Positions 42,486-51,489 of a stretch of 64,000 bases of DNA are shown in pieces. Below the pieces are notes generated by a model that saw only the letters and a list, made by a program, of their open reading frames with translations, ran no database searches and was not told where the DNA came from. The stretch is from CALZKI01 sp045124055. GTDB taxonomy: Bacteria; Bacillota; Clostridia; Lachnospirales; Lachnospiraceae. The number at the start of each line of letters is the position of its first letter. Position 1 is the stretch's first letter. Both the position numbers and the translations under genes were made by a program. Location: NCBI GenBank assembly GCA_045124055.1, contig JBGVKZ010000027.1, positions 1 through 64,000 on the forward strand, read 5' to 3'.

Positions 42486-43177
42486 ATAATTTGACCGGTT
42501 AAATATTCGGGTGCATTTGCCAGTTGATAGGTAAGATGAGCTATTTCTTCCGGTTTACCAAGTCGCCCGGCAGGAATTTCTTCTATTAAAATATCCATAT
42601 CTTCTTTGCAAAAGCATTTGTTCATATCGGTATCAATAACGCCACAGGCAATGGCATTGACCCGGATATGACTTGGAGCCAATTCCTTGGCAAGAGCTTT
42701 AGTAAAGGCGTTTATTCCGCCCTTCGATGCTGAGTAAGCAACTTCTGTACTAGCTCCTGCGTTGCCCCAAATAGAAGAAATATTAATGATAGAGCCGTTT
42801 TGTTTTCTTAACATTTTTGGAATGGCAAATTTACTGGTGTAAAAAACAGAGCTTAAATTGGTATCCATTATCTTTTGCCAGTCGTCTTTTTCCATATCTT
42901 GTAATAGACCTACATAGGAAATTCCTGCATTATTTATAAGAATGTCCAGGTCATCTATCTTTTCAAATAACTGTTCCACTTCTTCATAATTCCCCATATC
43001 GACTTGATGTGCAAAACAAGGAATTTTATAGGTATCGGACAGCTTCTTTGCCACTTCTTTTAAAATCTCAAAAGAATTTTTGCAAGTTAAGTGTAGTCCA
43101 TAGCCATTTTGTGCTAAAATAGTAGCTATGGCTAAGCCAATTCCACGGCTTGAGCCGGTTACAAGAGCTGTTTTCAT
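42461..43177 (-). CDS. short-chain dehydrogenase/reductase, FabG-like
   Basis: The 238-residue protein has the Rossmann motif TGSSRGIGLAIA at the N-terminus, NNAG, the catalytic serine in IINISSIWG and the YSASKGG catalytic pair, ending in TIDGGFL. It resembles 3-oxoacyl-ACP reductase (FabG) or the related YmfI/EntA group. GGAGG lies before ATG 43177. It is isolated from fatty-acid synthesis genes, so its substrate is uncertain. Divergent from trxB. Confidence 0.88.
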   Translation of the reverse strand: MKTALVTGSSRGIGLAIATILAQNGYGLHLTCKNSFEILKEVAKKLSDTYKIPCFAHQVDMGNYEEVEQLFEKIDDLDILINNAGISYVGLLQDMEKDDWQKIMDTNLSSVFYTSKFAIPKMLRKQNGSIINISSIWGNAGASTEVAYSASKGGINAFTKALAKELAPSHIRVNAIACGVIDTDMNKCFCKEDMDILIEEIPAGRLGKPEEIAHLTYQLANAPEYLTGQIITIDGGFL

Positions 43178-43249
43178 AAGGAAAACCTCCAAACATAAAA
43201 AATGATTTATATGAAATACTATACACAAAAGAAAGAAAAGGGACAAGTA

Positions 43250-44161
43250 ATGAAATACGATATTATTGTTATTGGGGCTGGACCAGCTGGTTTATCTGCG
43301 GCGGTTTATGGAAAAAGAGCAGGATTTAATACATTAGTAATAGACAGAAGTAGTGTGGGTGGAGGACAAGTGTTGTCCACTTATGAAGTGGATAATTATT
43401 TGGGTATTCCGGGCGTTACAGGAATGGAGCTTGGAGAAAAATTTAAAAATCACGCTTTAAATGCCGGAGCTGAATTTGTGTGTGCCAATGTTTTATCTAT
43501 TGAAACAGATGGAGAAACGAAGGTGGTTCACACAGATAAAGAGTCTTATGAAGCCAATGCAGTTATTTTTGCTGCTGGGGCACATCATGCGAAATTGCTG
43601 GTTAAGGGAGAAGAGGAATTAACTGGTATGGGCGTATCTTACTGTGCCACTTGTGATGGTGCCTTTTTTAAGAATAGAAAAGTTGCAGTAGTTGGTGGCG
43701 GAGATGTTGCCATTGAGGATGCTATCTTTTTGGCAAGAGGCTGCGAAAAGGTGTATGTGATTCACAGAAGGGATACTTTCCGAGCTGCACATAGTTTAGT
43801 GGAAAGAGCCAGACAGTTACCAAATATCGAGTTCGTCATAGATACAACAGTATCGGAAATCTGTGGTGAGGATATGGTGGAAAAACTTTCGCTTACCAAT
43901 GTTAAGACAAAAGAACAGAGAGAATTGGAAGTTGATGGAATTTTTATTGCGGTTGGCATTGTACCGGATACGGAGATTTTGCAGGGACTTGTAGAGATGG
44001 ACGAGAAAGGCTATATTCTTGGCGATGAGCTTGGAAATACCAGTATTCCGGGGATTTTTGTTGCCGGAGATTGTAAGAAAAAAAGACTTCGTCAAATCAT
44101 TACAGCGGTGGCCGATGGAGCAAATGCAATCAGTGGCGTGGAAGATTATTTCAATAAGTAA
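43250..44161 (+). CDS. trxB: thioredoxin reductase-like FAD/NAD(P) oxidoreductase
   Basis: The 303-residue flavoprotein has the FAD motif GAGPAGLSAAVYG, the redox-active CATC with C132 and C135, the NAD(P) motif GGGDVAIEDAIFL and the C-terminal FVAGDCKKKRLRQIITAVAD. It passes electrons from NAD(P)H to thioredoxin. The NAD(P) site ends in IHRRD rather than the classic VHRRD/HRR-x-x-R, so cofactor choice is open; a ferredoxin-linked variant is possible in clostridia. I chose ATG 43250, with AAAGGG upstream, over 43202. Confidence 0.88.
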   Translation: MKYDIIVIGAGPAGLSAAVYGKRAGFNTLVIDRSSVGGGQVLSTYEVDNYLGIPGVTGMELGEKFKNHALNAGAEFVCANVLSIETDGETKVVHTDKESYEANAVIFAAGAHHAKLLVKGEEELTGMGVSYCATCDGAFFKNRKVAVVGGGDVAIEDAIFLARGCEKVYVIHRRDTFRAAHSLVERARQLPNIEFVIDTTVSEICGEDMVEKLSLTNVKTKEQRELEVDGIFIAVGIVPDTEILQGLVEMDEKGYILGDELGNTSIPGIFVAGDCKKKRLRQIITAVADGANAISGVEDYFNK

Positions 44162-44164
44162 AGG

Positions 44165-44193
44165 TTGACAGAACGGAAATAGAGTGGTATATT
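44165..44193 (+). promoter_or_regulatory. promoter of the NlpC/P60 gene
   Basis: TTGACA at 44165-44170 and TATATT at 44188-44193 are 17 bp apart. It leaves a leader of about 110 bases that contains the TGTAAC repeats. Confidence 0.7.
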
Positions 44194-44213
44194 CAAAACC
44201 TACGTAATAATTT

Positions 44214-44240
44214 TGTAACATTTTGCGTAAAATATGTAAC
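44214..44240. promoter_or_regulatory. TGTAAC direct repeat, possible response-regulator site
   Basis: TGTAAC occurs at 44214-44219 and 44235-44240, 21 bp apart, two helical turns. WalR boxes in Firmicutes are TGTWAH repeats and often control NlpC/P60 wall hydrolases, but their repeat step is 11 bp. The site also lies downstream of the promoter, which would suit repression. Tentative. Confidence 0.3.
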
Positions 44241-44310
44241 AATTAATGCAAAATCAAGCATAAGTTATTGGTAGGTTTGATTTTTTTAATAGAACTTATG
44301 GAGAGCAATT

Positions 44311-45507
44311 ATGAAATATAATTTTTTAAAGAAAGTGGTTTGTCTTGCTCTTGCCTCGGTAATATTTTTAAACTGCGATATTTCCGCAAACGCAAGTAAT
44401 GGTATGGTGGTAAAAAATGTTTTACCTTCTGCCGGAATGGGCATTGACTTATCTCAGAGTAGTCAGTCCCTTCAGTCTATTGCACAGGCAAAAGGTCAGA
44501 ACAGCCAAGTAATTGATAATATAGAAGATACTTTAGATGTAAGAAGTTTAGTTGAAAATCAAGTATCAGATGAAGACGCAGAATTCTCTAATTTGGTAAT
44601 CGCACAGGTAAATGATTACGTCAATGTACGTTCTATGCCAAGTGAAGAAGGCGAGATTGTTGGTAAACTTTACAATAATTCCGTAGGTGATTTATTGGCA
44701 GAAGAAAATGGTTGGTATCAGATTTCATCAGGTAATGTAGTTGGATATGTAAAAGCTGAATATTGCGTAACAGGAGAAGATGCGATTGAATTAGCAAAAG
44801 AATTGGATACCAGAATTGCAACAGTAAAAACGGTTACTTTATATGTAAAGAAAGAAATGGCACAGGAATCCGAAGTGCTGGGTTATCTTGCTATGGGCGA
44901 CCAGGTTATCGTTTTAGAGGAAACGGAAGAATGGTGTAAAGTCAGCGTAGAAGAAGGTGACGGATACGTTTCTAAGGAATTGGTGTCTTTGCATTCTGAA
45001 TTTGTTACCGCAGAATCCAAGGAAGAAGAAGCTGCAAGACTTGCAGAGGAACAAAGAGAACGTGAAGAAGCCAGAGAAGCTGCAAGATTGGCTGCTTTAG
45101 AAAAGGCACAAACAGAAACAGTTGAAGAAAGTGTAGCTGTGGATACCGCGGTTGAACCTACGGATATTGGTATCGATGTGGCTGAATACGCTTGTCAATT
45201 CGTAGGAAATCCATACAAATGGGGTGGCACAAGTTTAACTGAGGGTGCAGATTGTTCGGGATTTGTTATGAGTGTTTATGCAAACTTTGGTGTAGAATTA
45301 CCTCATTCCTCTGCATCAGATAGAAATGTAGGTTATGGTGTAGACGGTTTAGAAAACGCAATTCCTGGGGATATTATCTGTTATTCAGGTCACGTGGCAA
45401 TTTATATTGGTGACGGACAGATTGTTCACGCTTCTACGGAAAAGACGGGTATTATTATTTCTGATGCTTCATACAGAAAGATTTTATGCATTAGAAGGAT
45501 TTTTTAA
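44311..45507 (+). CDS. secreted peptidoglycan hydrolase: two SH3 domains plus NlpC/P60
   Basis: The 398-residue protein has a signal peptide (KKVVCLALASVIFLNC, cleavage near NASNG), two bacterial SH3 repeats (about 95-160 with VNVRSMPSEEGE, and 165-230 with TLYVKKEMAQESE), a Glu/Ala/Arg-rich coiled segment and a C-terminal NlpC/P60 endopeptidase. The catalytic triad is C315 in GADCSGF, H361 in SGHVAIY and H373 in IVHAS. It should cleave wall peptides (gamma-D-Glu-diamino acid type) outside the cell. Single gene with its own promoter and terminator. Confidence 0.93.
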   Translation: MKYNFLKKVVCLALASVIFLNCDISANASNGMVVKNVLPSAGMGIDLSQSSQSLQSIAQAKGQNSQVIDNIEDTLDVRSLVENQVSDEDAEFSNLVIAQVNDYVNVRSMPSEEGEIVGKLYNNSVGDLLAEENGWYQISSGNVVGYVKAEYCVTGEDAIELAKELDTRIATVKTVTLYVKKEMAQESEVLGYLAMGDQVIVLEETEEWCKVSVEEGDGYVSKELVSLHSEFVTAESKEEEAARLAEEQREREEAREAARLAALEKAQTETVEESVAVDTAVEPTDIGIDVAEYACQFVGNPYKWGGTSLTEGADCSGFVMSVYANFGVELPHSSASDRNVGYGVDGLENAIPGDIICYSGHVAIYIGDGQIVHASTEKTGIIISDASYRKILCIRRIF

Positions 45508-45520
45508 TATGGATTTACTA

Positions 45521-45560
45521 AAGCACCTTATAGGAATTTCTTATGAGGTGCTTTTTTATT
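45521..45560 (+). terminator. terminator of the NlpC/P60 gene
   Basis: AAGCACCT at 45521-45528 pairs with AGGTGCTT at 45546-45553, extended by TTATA/TTATG, and a run of T residues follows. Confidence 0.8.
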
Positions 45561-45608
45561 AGGTGCTACATCAAGCATAGATTACTAAAGCTGAGAATGG
45601 GCAAAAAG

Positions 45609-45705
45609 TTTTCCACAATATAAAATGCCGTATTATGTCGAAAAAACAGAAAAAGAAGTGAGTTATGCACATTTTCCACAATATTTCAAAAAATTATGTG
45701 TATAA
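45609..45705. promoter_or_regulatory. cluster of four DnaA-box-like sites
   Basis: Four 9-mers fit TTWTNCACA: TTTTCCACA at 45609-45617, TTATGCACA at 45663-45671, TTTTCCACA at 45672-45680 (directly adjacent) and, inverted, TTATACACA at 45697-45705. The first and third lie in a 13-bp repeat TTTTCCACAATAT. They occupy the 300-bp gap between the wall hydrolase and hpf, about 40 bp before the hpf promoter. Confidence 0.55.
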
Positions 45706-45745
45706 GTTATGGTAACTAAGAAATTGAAATAAATCCCTTAAATTG

Positions 45746-45775
45746 TTGCACAATTCATTCTAAATGTGATATAAT
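45746..45775 (+). promoter_or_regulatory. promoter of hpf
   Basis: TTGCAC at 45746-45751 and TATAAT at 45770-45775 are separated by 18 bp, and TGA before the -10 makes it an extended -10 promoter. Confidence 0.65.
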
Positions 45776-45809
45776 GCATATACAATAACAACTGGGAAGG
45801 GTGATGAAT

Positions 45810-46337
45810 ATGAAATTTATTATCATTGGCAAGAATATTGAGGTCACACCGGGGTTAAAAGCAGCGGTAGAAGACAAAATCGGTAAGCTTGAAAAATATT
45901 TTACAAAGGAGACAGAAGTACACGTTACATTGTCAGTTGAAAAAGACCGACAGAAAATTGAAGTTACCATTCCTGTTAAAGGAAGTATTATCCGTTCAGA
46001 ACAAGTTAGCAGTGATATGTATGTATCAATAGATTTAGTAGAGGAGATTATAGAACGCCAGTTAAAGAAATATAAAGCGAAGTTAGCGGACAAGCAAAAA
46101 GACAGTGGATTCTTCCAGGAAGATTTCTTTGAAAAGGATTATATGGACGAAGAAGAAGTGAAAATTGTTCGTTCTAAGAAATTTGATATCAAACCAATGT
46201 ATCCGGAAGATGCATGTATTCAGATGGAATTATTAGGACACGGTTTCTTCGTATTTATGAATGCTGAAACAGACCAAGTAAATGTAGTTTACAAGAGAAA
46301 AGGTAACACATACGGAATTATTGAACCGGAAGATTAA
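45810..46337 (+). CDS. hpf: ribosome hibernation-promoting factor, long form
   Basis: The 175-residue protein binds the 30S subunit and, through its C-terminal domain, pairs ribosomes into inactive 100S dimers. The N-terminal HPF/RaiA domain runs from KFIIIGKNIEVTPGLK to about residue 100; the C-terminal dimerisation domain has KFDIKPMYPEDACIQMELLG and ends NTYGIIEPED. The length fits the long Firmicute form. ATG 45810 is favoured by AAGGGTG about 8 bp upstream, though ATG 45804 is also possible. Confidence 0.93.
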   Translation: MKFIIIGKNIEVTPGLKAAVEDKIGKLEKYFTKETEVHVTLSVEKDRQKIEVTIPVKGSIIRSEQVSSDMYVSIDLVEEIIERQLKKYKAKLADKQKDSGFFQEDFFEKDYMDEEEVKIVRSKKFDIKPMYPEDACIQMELLGHGFFVFMNAETDQVNVVYKRKGNTYGIIEPED

Positions 46338-46363
46338 TTGAATATGAAAAGTTAGGAATAGGA

Positions 46364-46401
46364 AAGCTCCGATAGAATTGCTATCGGGGCTTATCTTTTT
46401 T
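46364..46401 (+). terminator. terminator of hpf
   Basis: AAGCTCCGATAG at 46364-46375 pairs with CTATCGGGGCTT at 46381-46392 (one G-U pair); ATCTTTTTT follows. Confidence 0.85.
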
Positions 46402-46439
46402 AAGGTATAGGAAAATCCATATGTATACAAATTAAAACA

Positions 46440-46468
46440 TTGCAAAAAAGCCTATATTATGATAAAAT
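46440..46468 (+). promoter_or_regulatory. promoter of the butyrate operon
   Basis: TTGCAA at 46440-46445 and TAAAAT at 46463-46468 are 17 bp apart. The leader of about 80 bases contains a short hairpin (GCCCG at 46511-46515, CGGGC at 46522-46526) ahead of GGAGG at 46541-46545. Confidence 0.6.
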
Positions 46469-46553
46469 AGGAGCAGTGGGCAATGACAAAAAAATAACAA
46501 TCATTGCGAAGCCCGAAAATGCGGGCATTTATTCAAATATGGAGGAAATTAAA

Positions 46554-47744
46554 ATGGCAAAGAAAATCGTATTAGCAGGCGCATGCCGTACGGCGATTGG
46601 AACCATGGGTGGTGCACTTAGCACTGTACCAGCAGCAGATTTGGGTTCCATCGTTATCAAAGAAGCAGTAAAAAGAGCAGGAATCAAATCTGAAGATGTT
46701 GACCACGTATATATGGGTTGTGTAATCCAGGCTGGTCTCGGACAGAATGTAGCTCGTCAGGCATCTATCAAAGCTGGTTTACCAATCGAAACACCAGCAG
46801 TTACAGTAAACGTTGTATGTGGTTCAGGTCTTAACTGTGTAAATATGGCAGCACAGATGATTTTAGCAGGTGATGCTGATATCGTTGTTGCAGGTGGTAT
46901 GGAAAATATGTCAAAAGCACCTTATGCGATTCCACAGGCTCGTTATGGATATAGAATGAACAATGCTACTATGGTAGATACAATGGTTAATGATGCATTA
47001 TGGGATGCATTCAACAATTACCATATGATTCAGACAGCAGACAATATTTGTGCTGATGAAAGATGGAACCTTACAAGAGAAGAACTCGATGAGTTTGCAT
47101 TAGCTAGTCAGCAGAAATGTGCAAAAGCTATGGCTGAAGGCAAATTTAAAGATGAAATCGTTCCAGTAGAAGTTAAAATGAAAAAAGAAACAGTGGTTGT
47201 TGATACAGACGAAGGACCACGTCCAAACACAACAATGGAAGGTCTTGCAAAACTTCGTGCAATTAATCCAAATGGTAAAGTTACAGCAGGTAATGCTTCT
47301 GGTATCAATGATGGTGCAGCAGCAATCGTTGTAATGAGCGAAGAAAAAGCAAAAGAACTTGGTGTTACACCAATGGCTACATGGGTTGCAGGTGCACTTG
47401 GCGGTGTTGACCCATCTATTATGGGTATCGGACCAGTTGCTTCTACAAAGAAAGTACTTGCTAAAACAGGTCTTTCTATCGATGATATGGACTTAATCGA
47501 AGCAAACGAAGCTTTCGCTGCTCAGTCAATCGCAGTTGGTAGAGATTTAGGTTTTGACTTAACAAAATTAAACGTAAACGGTGGTGCCATTGCACTTGGT
47601 CACCCAGTAGGTGCTTCAGGTTGTCGTATTCTTGTTACATTACTTCATGAAATGCAGAAACGCGATGCTAAGAGAGGTCTTGCTACATTATGTATCGGTG
47701 GCGGTATGGGCTGCTCAACCATCGTTGAAAAATATGAAGCTTAG
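46554..47744 (+). CDS. thlA: acetyl-CoA C-acetyltransferase (thiolase)
   Basis: The 396-residue enzyme condenses two acetyl-CoA to acetoacetyl-CoA, the first step of butyrate formation. It has the nucleophile C89 in VVCGSGLN, H350 in LGHPVGASG and the second active-site cysteine in CIGGGMGC. ATG 46554 follows GGAGG; a frame to 46440 would include the promoter. It opens an operon whose genes follow with gaps of 20-40 bp, each with its own AGGAG. Confidence 0.95.
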   Translation: MAKKIVLAGACRTAIGTMGGALSTVPAADLGSIVIKEAVKRAGIKSEDVDHVYMGCVIQAGLGQNVARQASIKAGLPIETPAVTVNVVCGSGLNCVNMAAQMILAGDADIVVAGGMENMSKAPYAIPQARYGYRMNNATMVDTMVNDALWDAFNNYHMIQTADNICADERWNLTREELDEFALASQQKCAKAMAEGKFKDEIVPVEVKMKKETVVVDTDEGPRPNTTMEGLAKLRAINPNGKVTAGNASGINDGAAAIVVMSEEKAKELGVTPMATWVAGALGGVDPSIMGIGPVASTKKVLAKTGLSIDDMDLIEANEAFAAQSIAVGRDLGFDLTKLNVNGGAIALGHPVGASGCRILVTLLHEMQKRDAKRGLATLCIGGGMGCSTIVEKYEA

Positions 47745-47766
47745 TCATTTTTAAGGAGATTTAGTG

Positions 47767-48552
47767 ATGGAATACATTTTATATGAAGAAAAAGGTCAGG
47801 TTGGTATTATTACAATCAACCGTGAAAAAGCATTAAATGCATTAAACTCAACAGTTCTTGATGAATTAAATGCTACATTAGATGCTGTTAATTTGGACGA
47901 AACAAGATGTCTTATTTTAACAGGTGCTGGTCAGAAATCATTCGTAGCTGGTGCTGATATTGGAGAAATGAGCACACTTACAAAAGCAGAAGGTGAAGCT
48001 TTTGGTAAAAAGGGTAACGATGTTTTCCGTAAATTAGAAACATTCCCAATTCCAGTAATTGCTGCAATCAACGGATTTGCACTTGGTGGTGGCTGTGAAA
48101 TCGCTATGAGCTGTGATATCAGAATTTGTTCTGACAACGCAGTATTTGGTCAGCCAGAAGTAGGTCTTGGTATTACACCAGGTTTTGGTGGCACACAGAG
48201 ACTTGCTCGTCTTGTAGGTGCTGGAATGGCAAAACAGATGATTTATACAGCAAGAAATATCAAAGCTGACGAAGCATACAGAATCGGCCTTGTAAACGCT
48301 GTTTATACACAGGAAGAATTAATGCCAGCTGCTGAAAAAATGGCTGCAGGTATTGCAAAGAATGCTCCAATCGCTGTTCGTAACTGCAAAAAAGCAATTA
48401 ATGAAGGCCTTGATGTAGATATGGATCAGGCAATCGTTATTGAAGAAAAATTATTTGGAGACTGTTTTGAAACAGAAGACCAGGTATATGGAATGGCATT
48501 TTTCCTTGACAAAAACAAAGAAAAAGTAAAAGAACCATTCAAAAACAAATAA
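47767..48552 (+). CDS. crt: 3-hydroxybutyryl-CoA dehydratase (crotonase)
   Basis: The 261-residue enzyme removes water from 3-hydroxybutyryl-CoA to give crotonyl-CoA. Crotonase marks are the oxyanion-hole segments AGADIGEM and ALGGGCE and the catalytic glutamates in LGGGCEIAM and GQPEVGLGITPGFGGT. AAGGAG lies upstream of ATG 47767; GTG 47764 is adjacent but worse placed. Third reaction of the pathway, second gene of the operon. Confidence 0.94.
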   Translation: MEYILYEEKGQVGIITINREKALNALNSTVLDELNATLDAVNLDETRCLILTGAGQKSFVAGADIGEMSTLTKAEGEAFGKKGNDVFRKLETFPIPVIAAINGFALGGGCEIAMSCDIRICSDNAVFGQPEVGLGITPGFGGTQRLARLVGAGMAKQMIYTARNIKADEAYRIGLVNAVYTQEELMPAAEKMAAGIAKNAPIAVRNCKKAINEGLDVDMDQAIVIEEKLFGDCFETEDQVYGMAFFLDKNKEKVKEPFKNK

Positions 48553-48578
48553 TAAAATAATCTTTAGGAGGTTTTATC

Positions 48579-49451
48579 ATGAAAGTAGGTATTATTGGTG
48601 CCGGTACAATGGGACAGGGCATTGCAAAAGCATTTGCTCAGGTAGACGGATACGAAGTTGCACTCTGCGATATTAAAGAGGAGTGGGCACAAGGCGGAAA
48701 AGACAAGATTGCAAAAGGTTATGCAAAGCTTGTAGAAAAAGGTAAAATGACACAGGAAACAGCAGACGCTATCGTTGCTAAAATCACTCCTGGTTTGAAA
48801 GAAAACCTTTGTGCAGATTGCGATTTAATCGTAGAAGCTGCATTTGAAAATATGGAAGTTAAGAAAACAACATTTGGCGAACTTGATAAGATTGCAAAAC
48901 CTGAATGTATTTTTGCATCTAACACATCAAGTCTTTCAATTACAGAAATTGGAAATGGTTTAACACGTCCTATGATTGGTATGCATTTCTTCAATCCTGC
49001 TGATAGAATGAAATTAGTTGAAGTTATTGCAGGCGTAAACACACCACAGGAAACAGTTGATGCTATCGTGAAGATTTCTGAAGAAATCGGAAAAACACCT
49101 GTACAGGTTAACGAAGCAGCAGGTTTCGTAGTAAACCGTATCTTAATCCCAATGATTAACGAAGCTGCTTTCATCAAAATGGAAGGTGTTTCTGATATCG
49201 CAGGTATCGATGCTGCTATGAAACTTGGTGCAAACCATCCAATGGGACCATTAGAATTAGGCGATTTTGTAGGTTTAGATATTTGTCTTGCTATTATGGA
49301 CGTTCTTTATAATGAAACAGGCGACAGCAAATATCGTGCATGTCCACTTATCCGTAAGATGGTTCGTGGCGGTAACCTTGGTGTTAAGAGCGGCAAGGGC
49401 TTTTATGTATATAATGCAGACAGAACAAAAACTCCTGTTGATGCTCAATAA
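48579..49451 (+). CDS. hbd: 3-hydroxybutyryl-CoA dehydrogenase
   Basis: The 290-residue enzyme reduces acetoacetyl-CoA to 3-hydroxybutyryl-CoA with NAD(P)H. The Rossmann motif GAGTMGQGIA is at residues 7-16, the catalytic histidine lies in GMHFFNPADRMKLVEVI and the C-terminal domain has NHPMGPLELGDFVGLD. AGGAGG precedes the ATG. Normal length for the clostridial enzyme. Confidence 0.95.
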   Translation: MKVGIIGAGTMGQGIAKAFAQVDGYEVALCDIKEEWAQGGKDKIAKGYAKLVEKGKMTQETADAIVAKITPGLKENLCADCDLIVEAAFENMEVKKTTFGELDKIAKPECIFASNTSSLSITEIGNGLTRPMIGMHFFNPADRMKLVEVIAGVNTPQETVDAIVKISEEIGKTPVQVNEAAGFVVNRILIPMINEAAFIKMEGVSDIAGIDAAMKLGANHPMGPLELGDFVGLDICLAIMDVLYNETGDSKYRACPLIRKMVRGGNLGVKSGKGFYVYNADRTKTPVDAQ

Positions 49452-49482
49452 TTAAAATATATTTTTGGAGGAAAAAAGAATC

Positions 49483-50634
49483 ATGGATTTTACTTTAGAA
49501 AAAAAACATGAAATGGCGAGACAGCTTTTTAAAGATTTCGCTGAAAAAGAAGTAAAACCTCTCGCTCAAGAGGTAGATGAAACAGAAGCTTTCCCAAGAG
49601 AAACAGTTGAAAAAATGGCAAAATTAGGTTTCTTGGGAATCCCTATTCCAAAGGAATACGGCGGACAGGGTTGTGACATCTTAACATACGCTATGTGTGT
49701 AGAAGAATTATCAAAAGTTTGCGGTACAACAGGTGTTATCGTTTCTGCACATACATCACTTTGCTGTGACCCAATTTTAACATATGGTACAGAAGAACAG
49801 AAACAGAAATACCTTGTTCCACTTGCAAAAGGTGAAAAATTAGGTGCTTTCGGTTTAACAGAGCCAGGTGCTGGTACAGACGCTCAGGGACAGCAGACAA
49901 AAGCAGTTCTTGAAGGAGATGAATGGGTACTTAATGGTTCAAAATGTTTCATTACAAATGGTAAAGAAGCAGATGTATATATCATTTTTGCTATCACAGG
50001 TGTGGTAGAAAAACGTGGTCGTATGACAAAAGAAATTTCTGCATTTATCGTAGAAAAAGGAACACCAGGATTTACATTTGGTACAAAAGAAAAGAAAATG
50101 GGTATTCGTGGCTCATCAACATACGAATTAATTTTTACAGATTGTCGTATTCCAAAGGAAAACCTTTTAGGACAGCAGGGTAAAGGTTTTGCTATCGCTA
50201 TGCACACACTTGATGGTGGTCGTATCGGTATCGCTTCTCAGGCTCTTGGTCTTGCAGAAGGTGCTTTAGAAACAACAATAAGCTATGTAAAAGAAAGAAA
50301 ACAGTTTGGTAAAGCAATCGGTGCATTCCAGAATACACAGTTCCAGTTAGCTGATATGGCTACAAAATGTGAAGCAGCTAAATTACTTGTTTATAAAGCA
50401 GCAATGGCTAAACAGACACAGAAAGTTTACTCTGTTGAAGCAGCTCAGGCTAAATTGTATGCAGCAGAAGTAGCTATGGAAGTAACAACAAAAGCTGTTC
50501 AGCTTCATGGTGGTTATGGCTACATCAGAGAATACGATGTAGAACGTATGATGCGTGATGCTAAGATTACTGAAATCTATGAAGGTACAAGTGAAGTTCA
50601 GAGAATGGTAATCTCAGGTGCTTTATTAAAATAA
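49483..50634 (+). CDS. bcd: butyryl-CoA dehydrogenase
   Basis: The 383-residue flavoenzyme reduces crotonyl-CoA to butyryl-CoA. Acyl-CoA dehydrogenase marks are AFGLTEPGAGTDA, WVLNGSKCFITNG, the QLHGGYGYIREYDVERMMRD block and the catalytic glutamate in ITEIYEGTSEVQRMVI. With EtfAB it forms the bifurcating complex that couples crotonyl-CoA reduction to ferredoxin reduction. ATG 49483 has GGAGG upstream; an in-frame start at 49465 lies across that site. Confidence 0.95.
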   Translation: MDFTLEKKHEMARQLFKDFAEKEVKPLAQEVDETEAFPRETVEKMAKLGFLGIPIPKEYGGQGCDILTYAMCVEELSKVCGTTGVIVSAHTSLCCDPILTYGTEEQKQKYLVPLAKGEKLGAFGLTEPGAGTDAQGQQTKAVLEGDEWVLNGSKCFITNGKEADVYIIFAITGVVEKRGRMTKEISAFIVEKGTPGFTFGTKEKKMGIRGSSTYELIFTDCRIPKENLLGQQGKGFAIAMHTLDGGRIGIASQALGLAEGALETTISYVKERKQFGKAIGAFQNTQFQLADMATKCEAAKLLVYKAAMAKQTQKVYSVEAAQAKLYAAEVAMEVTTKAVQLHGGYGYIREYDVERMMRDAKITEIYEGTSEVQRMVISGALLK

Positions 50635-50670
50635 TTCAAATAAGAAAGAAAAAATAAGGAGATAAATACA

Positions 50671-51465
50671 ATGAAAATCGTTGTTTGTATTAAACAGGTA
50701 CCTGATACAAAGGGTGGCGTAAAGTTCAATCCTGATGGTACACTTGATAGAGCTGCAATGCTTACAATCATGAATCCTGATGATAAAGCAGGTCTTGAAG
50801 CAGCACTTAGATTAAAAGATGAGTACGGTGCAGAAGTTACAGTTATTACAATGGGTCTTCCAAAAGCAAAAGATGTACTTCTTGAAGCAATGGCTATGGG
50901 TGCTGACAAAGGAATCCTTGTAACAGATAGAGTTTTAGGTGGTGCTGATACTTGGGCGACATCTCAGACACTTGCTGGTGCAATTCGTAACTTAGAATAC
51001 GACTTAATTATCACAGGTCGTCAGGCTATCGACGGAGATACAGCACAGGTAGGTCCTCAGATTTCTGAACACCTTGGAATCCCTGTAATCTCTTATGCAC
51101 AGGCTATTAAAGTAGATGGAGATAGCGTTATCGTAGAACGTCAGTATGAAGATAGATATCATGAAGTAAAAGCGAAAATGCCATGTCTTATTACAGCATT
51201 AGCTGAATTAAACGAGCCACGTTACATGACTCCAGGTGGAATTTTTGATGCATGTGAAAAAGATAAAGCTGGCGAAATCACACAGTGGGGAAGAAAAGAC
51301 CTTGTTGACGTATTAGATTCCAACTTAGGTTTAAATGGTTCTCCTACAAAAATCGCAAAAGCATCTGACAAAGTAAGAAAGGGAACTGGCGAAAAAGTTA
51401 CTCTTGATACAGAAGAATCAGTTGCATACATCATCGAAAAATTAAAAACAAAACATGTAATCTAA
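50671..51465 (+). CDS. etfB: electron transfer flavoprotein beta subunit
   Basis: The 264-residue subunit carries the KIVVCIKQVPDT start and GRQAIDGDTAQVGPQISEHL, both typical of EtfB in butyrate clusters. It binds the bifurcating FAD in clostridial Bcd-EtfAB and takes hydride from NADH. AAGGAG precedes the ATG. It follows bcd by 36 bp. Confidence 0.95.
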   Translation: MKIVVCIKQVPDTKGGVKFNPDGTLDRAAMLTIMNPDDKAGLEAALRLKDEYGAEVTVITMGLPKAKDVLLEAMAMGADKGILVTDRVLGGADTWATSQTLAGAIRNLEYDLIITGRQAIDGDTAQVGPQISEHLGIPVISYAQAIKVDGDSVIVERQYEDRYHEVKAKMPCLITALAELNEPRYMTPGGIFDACEKDKAGEITQWGRKDLVDVLDSNLGLNGSPTKIAKASDKVRKGTGEKVTLDTEESVAYIIEKLKTKHVI

Positions 51466-51489
51466 TTAAAAGGAAAAGTGGTGAACAAA

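Noticed and set aside
45609..45705. Chromosomal origin of replication
   Set aside because: No dnaA, dnaN, rpmH or gyrase genes are near; four boxes before hpf alone do not make oriC in a Firmicute.
46511..46526. Riboswitch before thlA
   Set aside because: Only a 5-bp hairpin is visible; no known riboswitch core was recognised.
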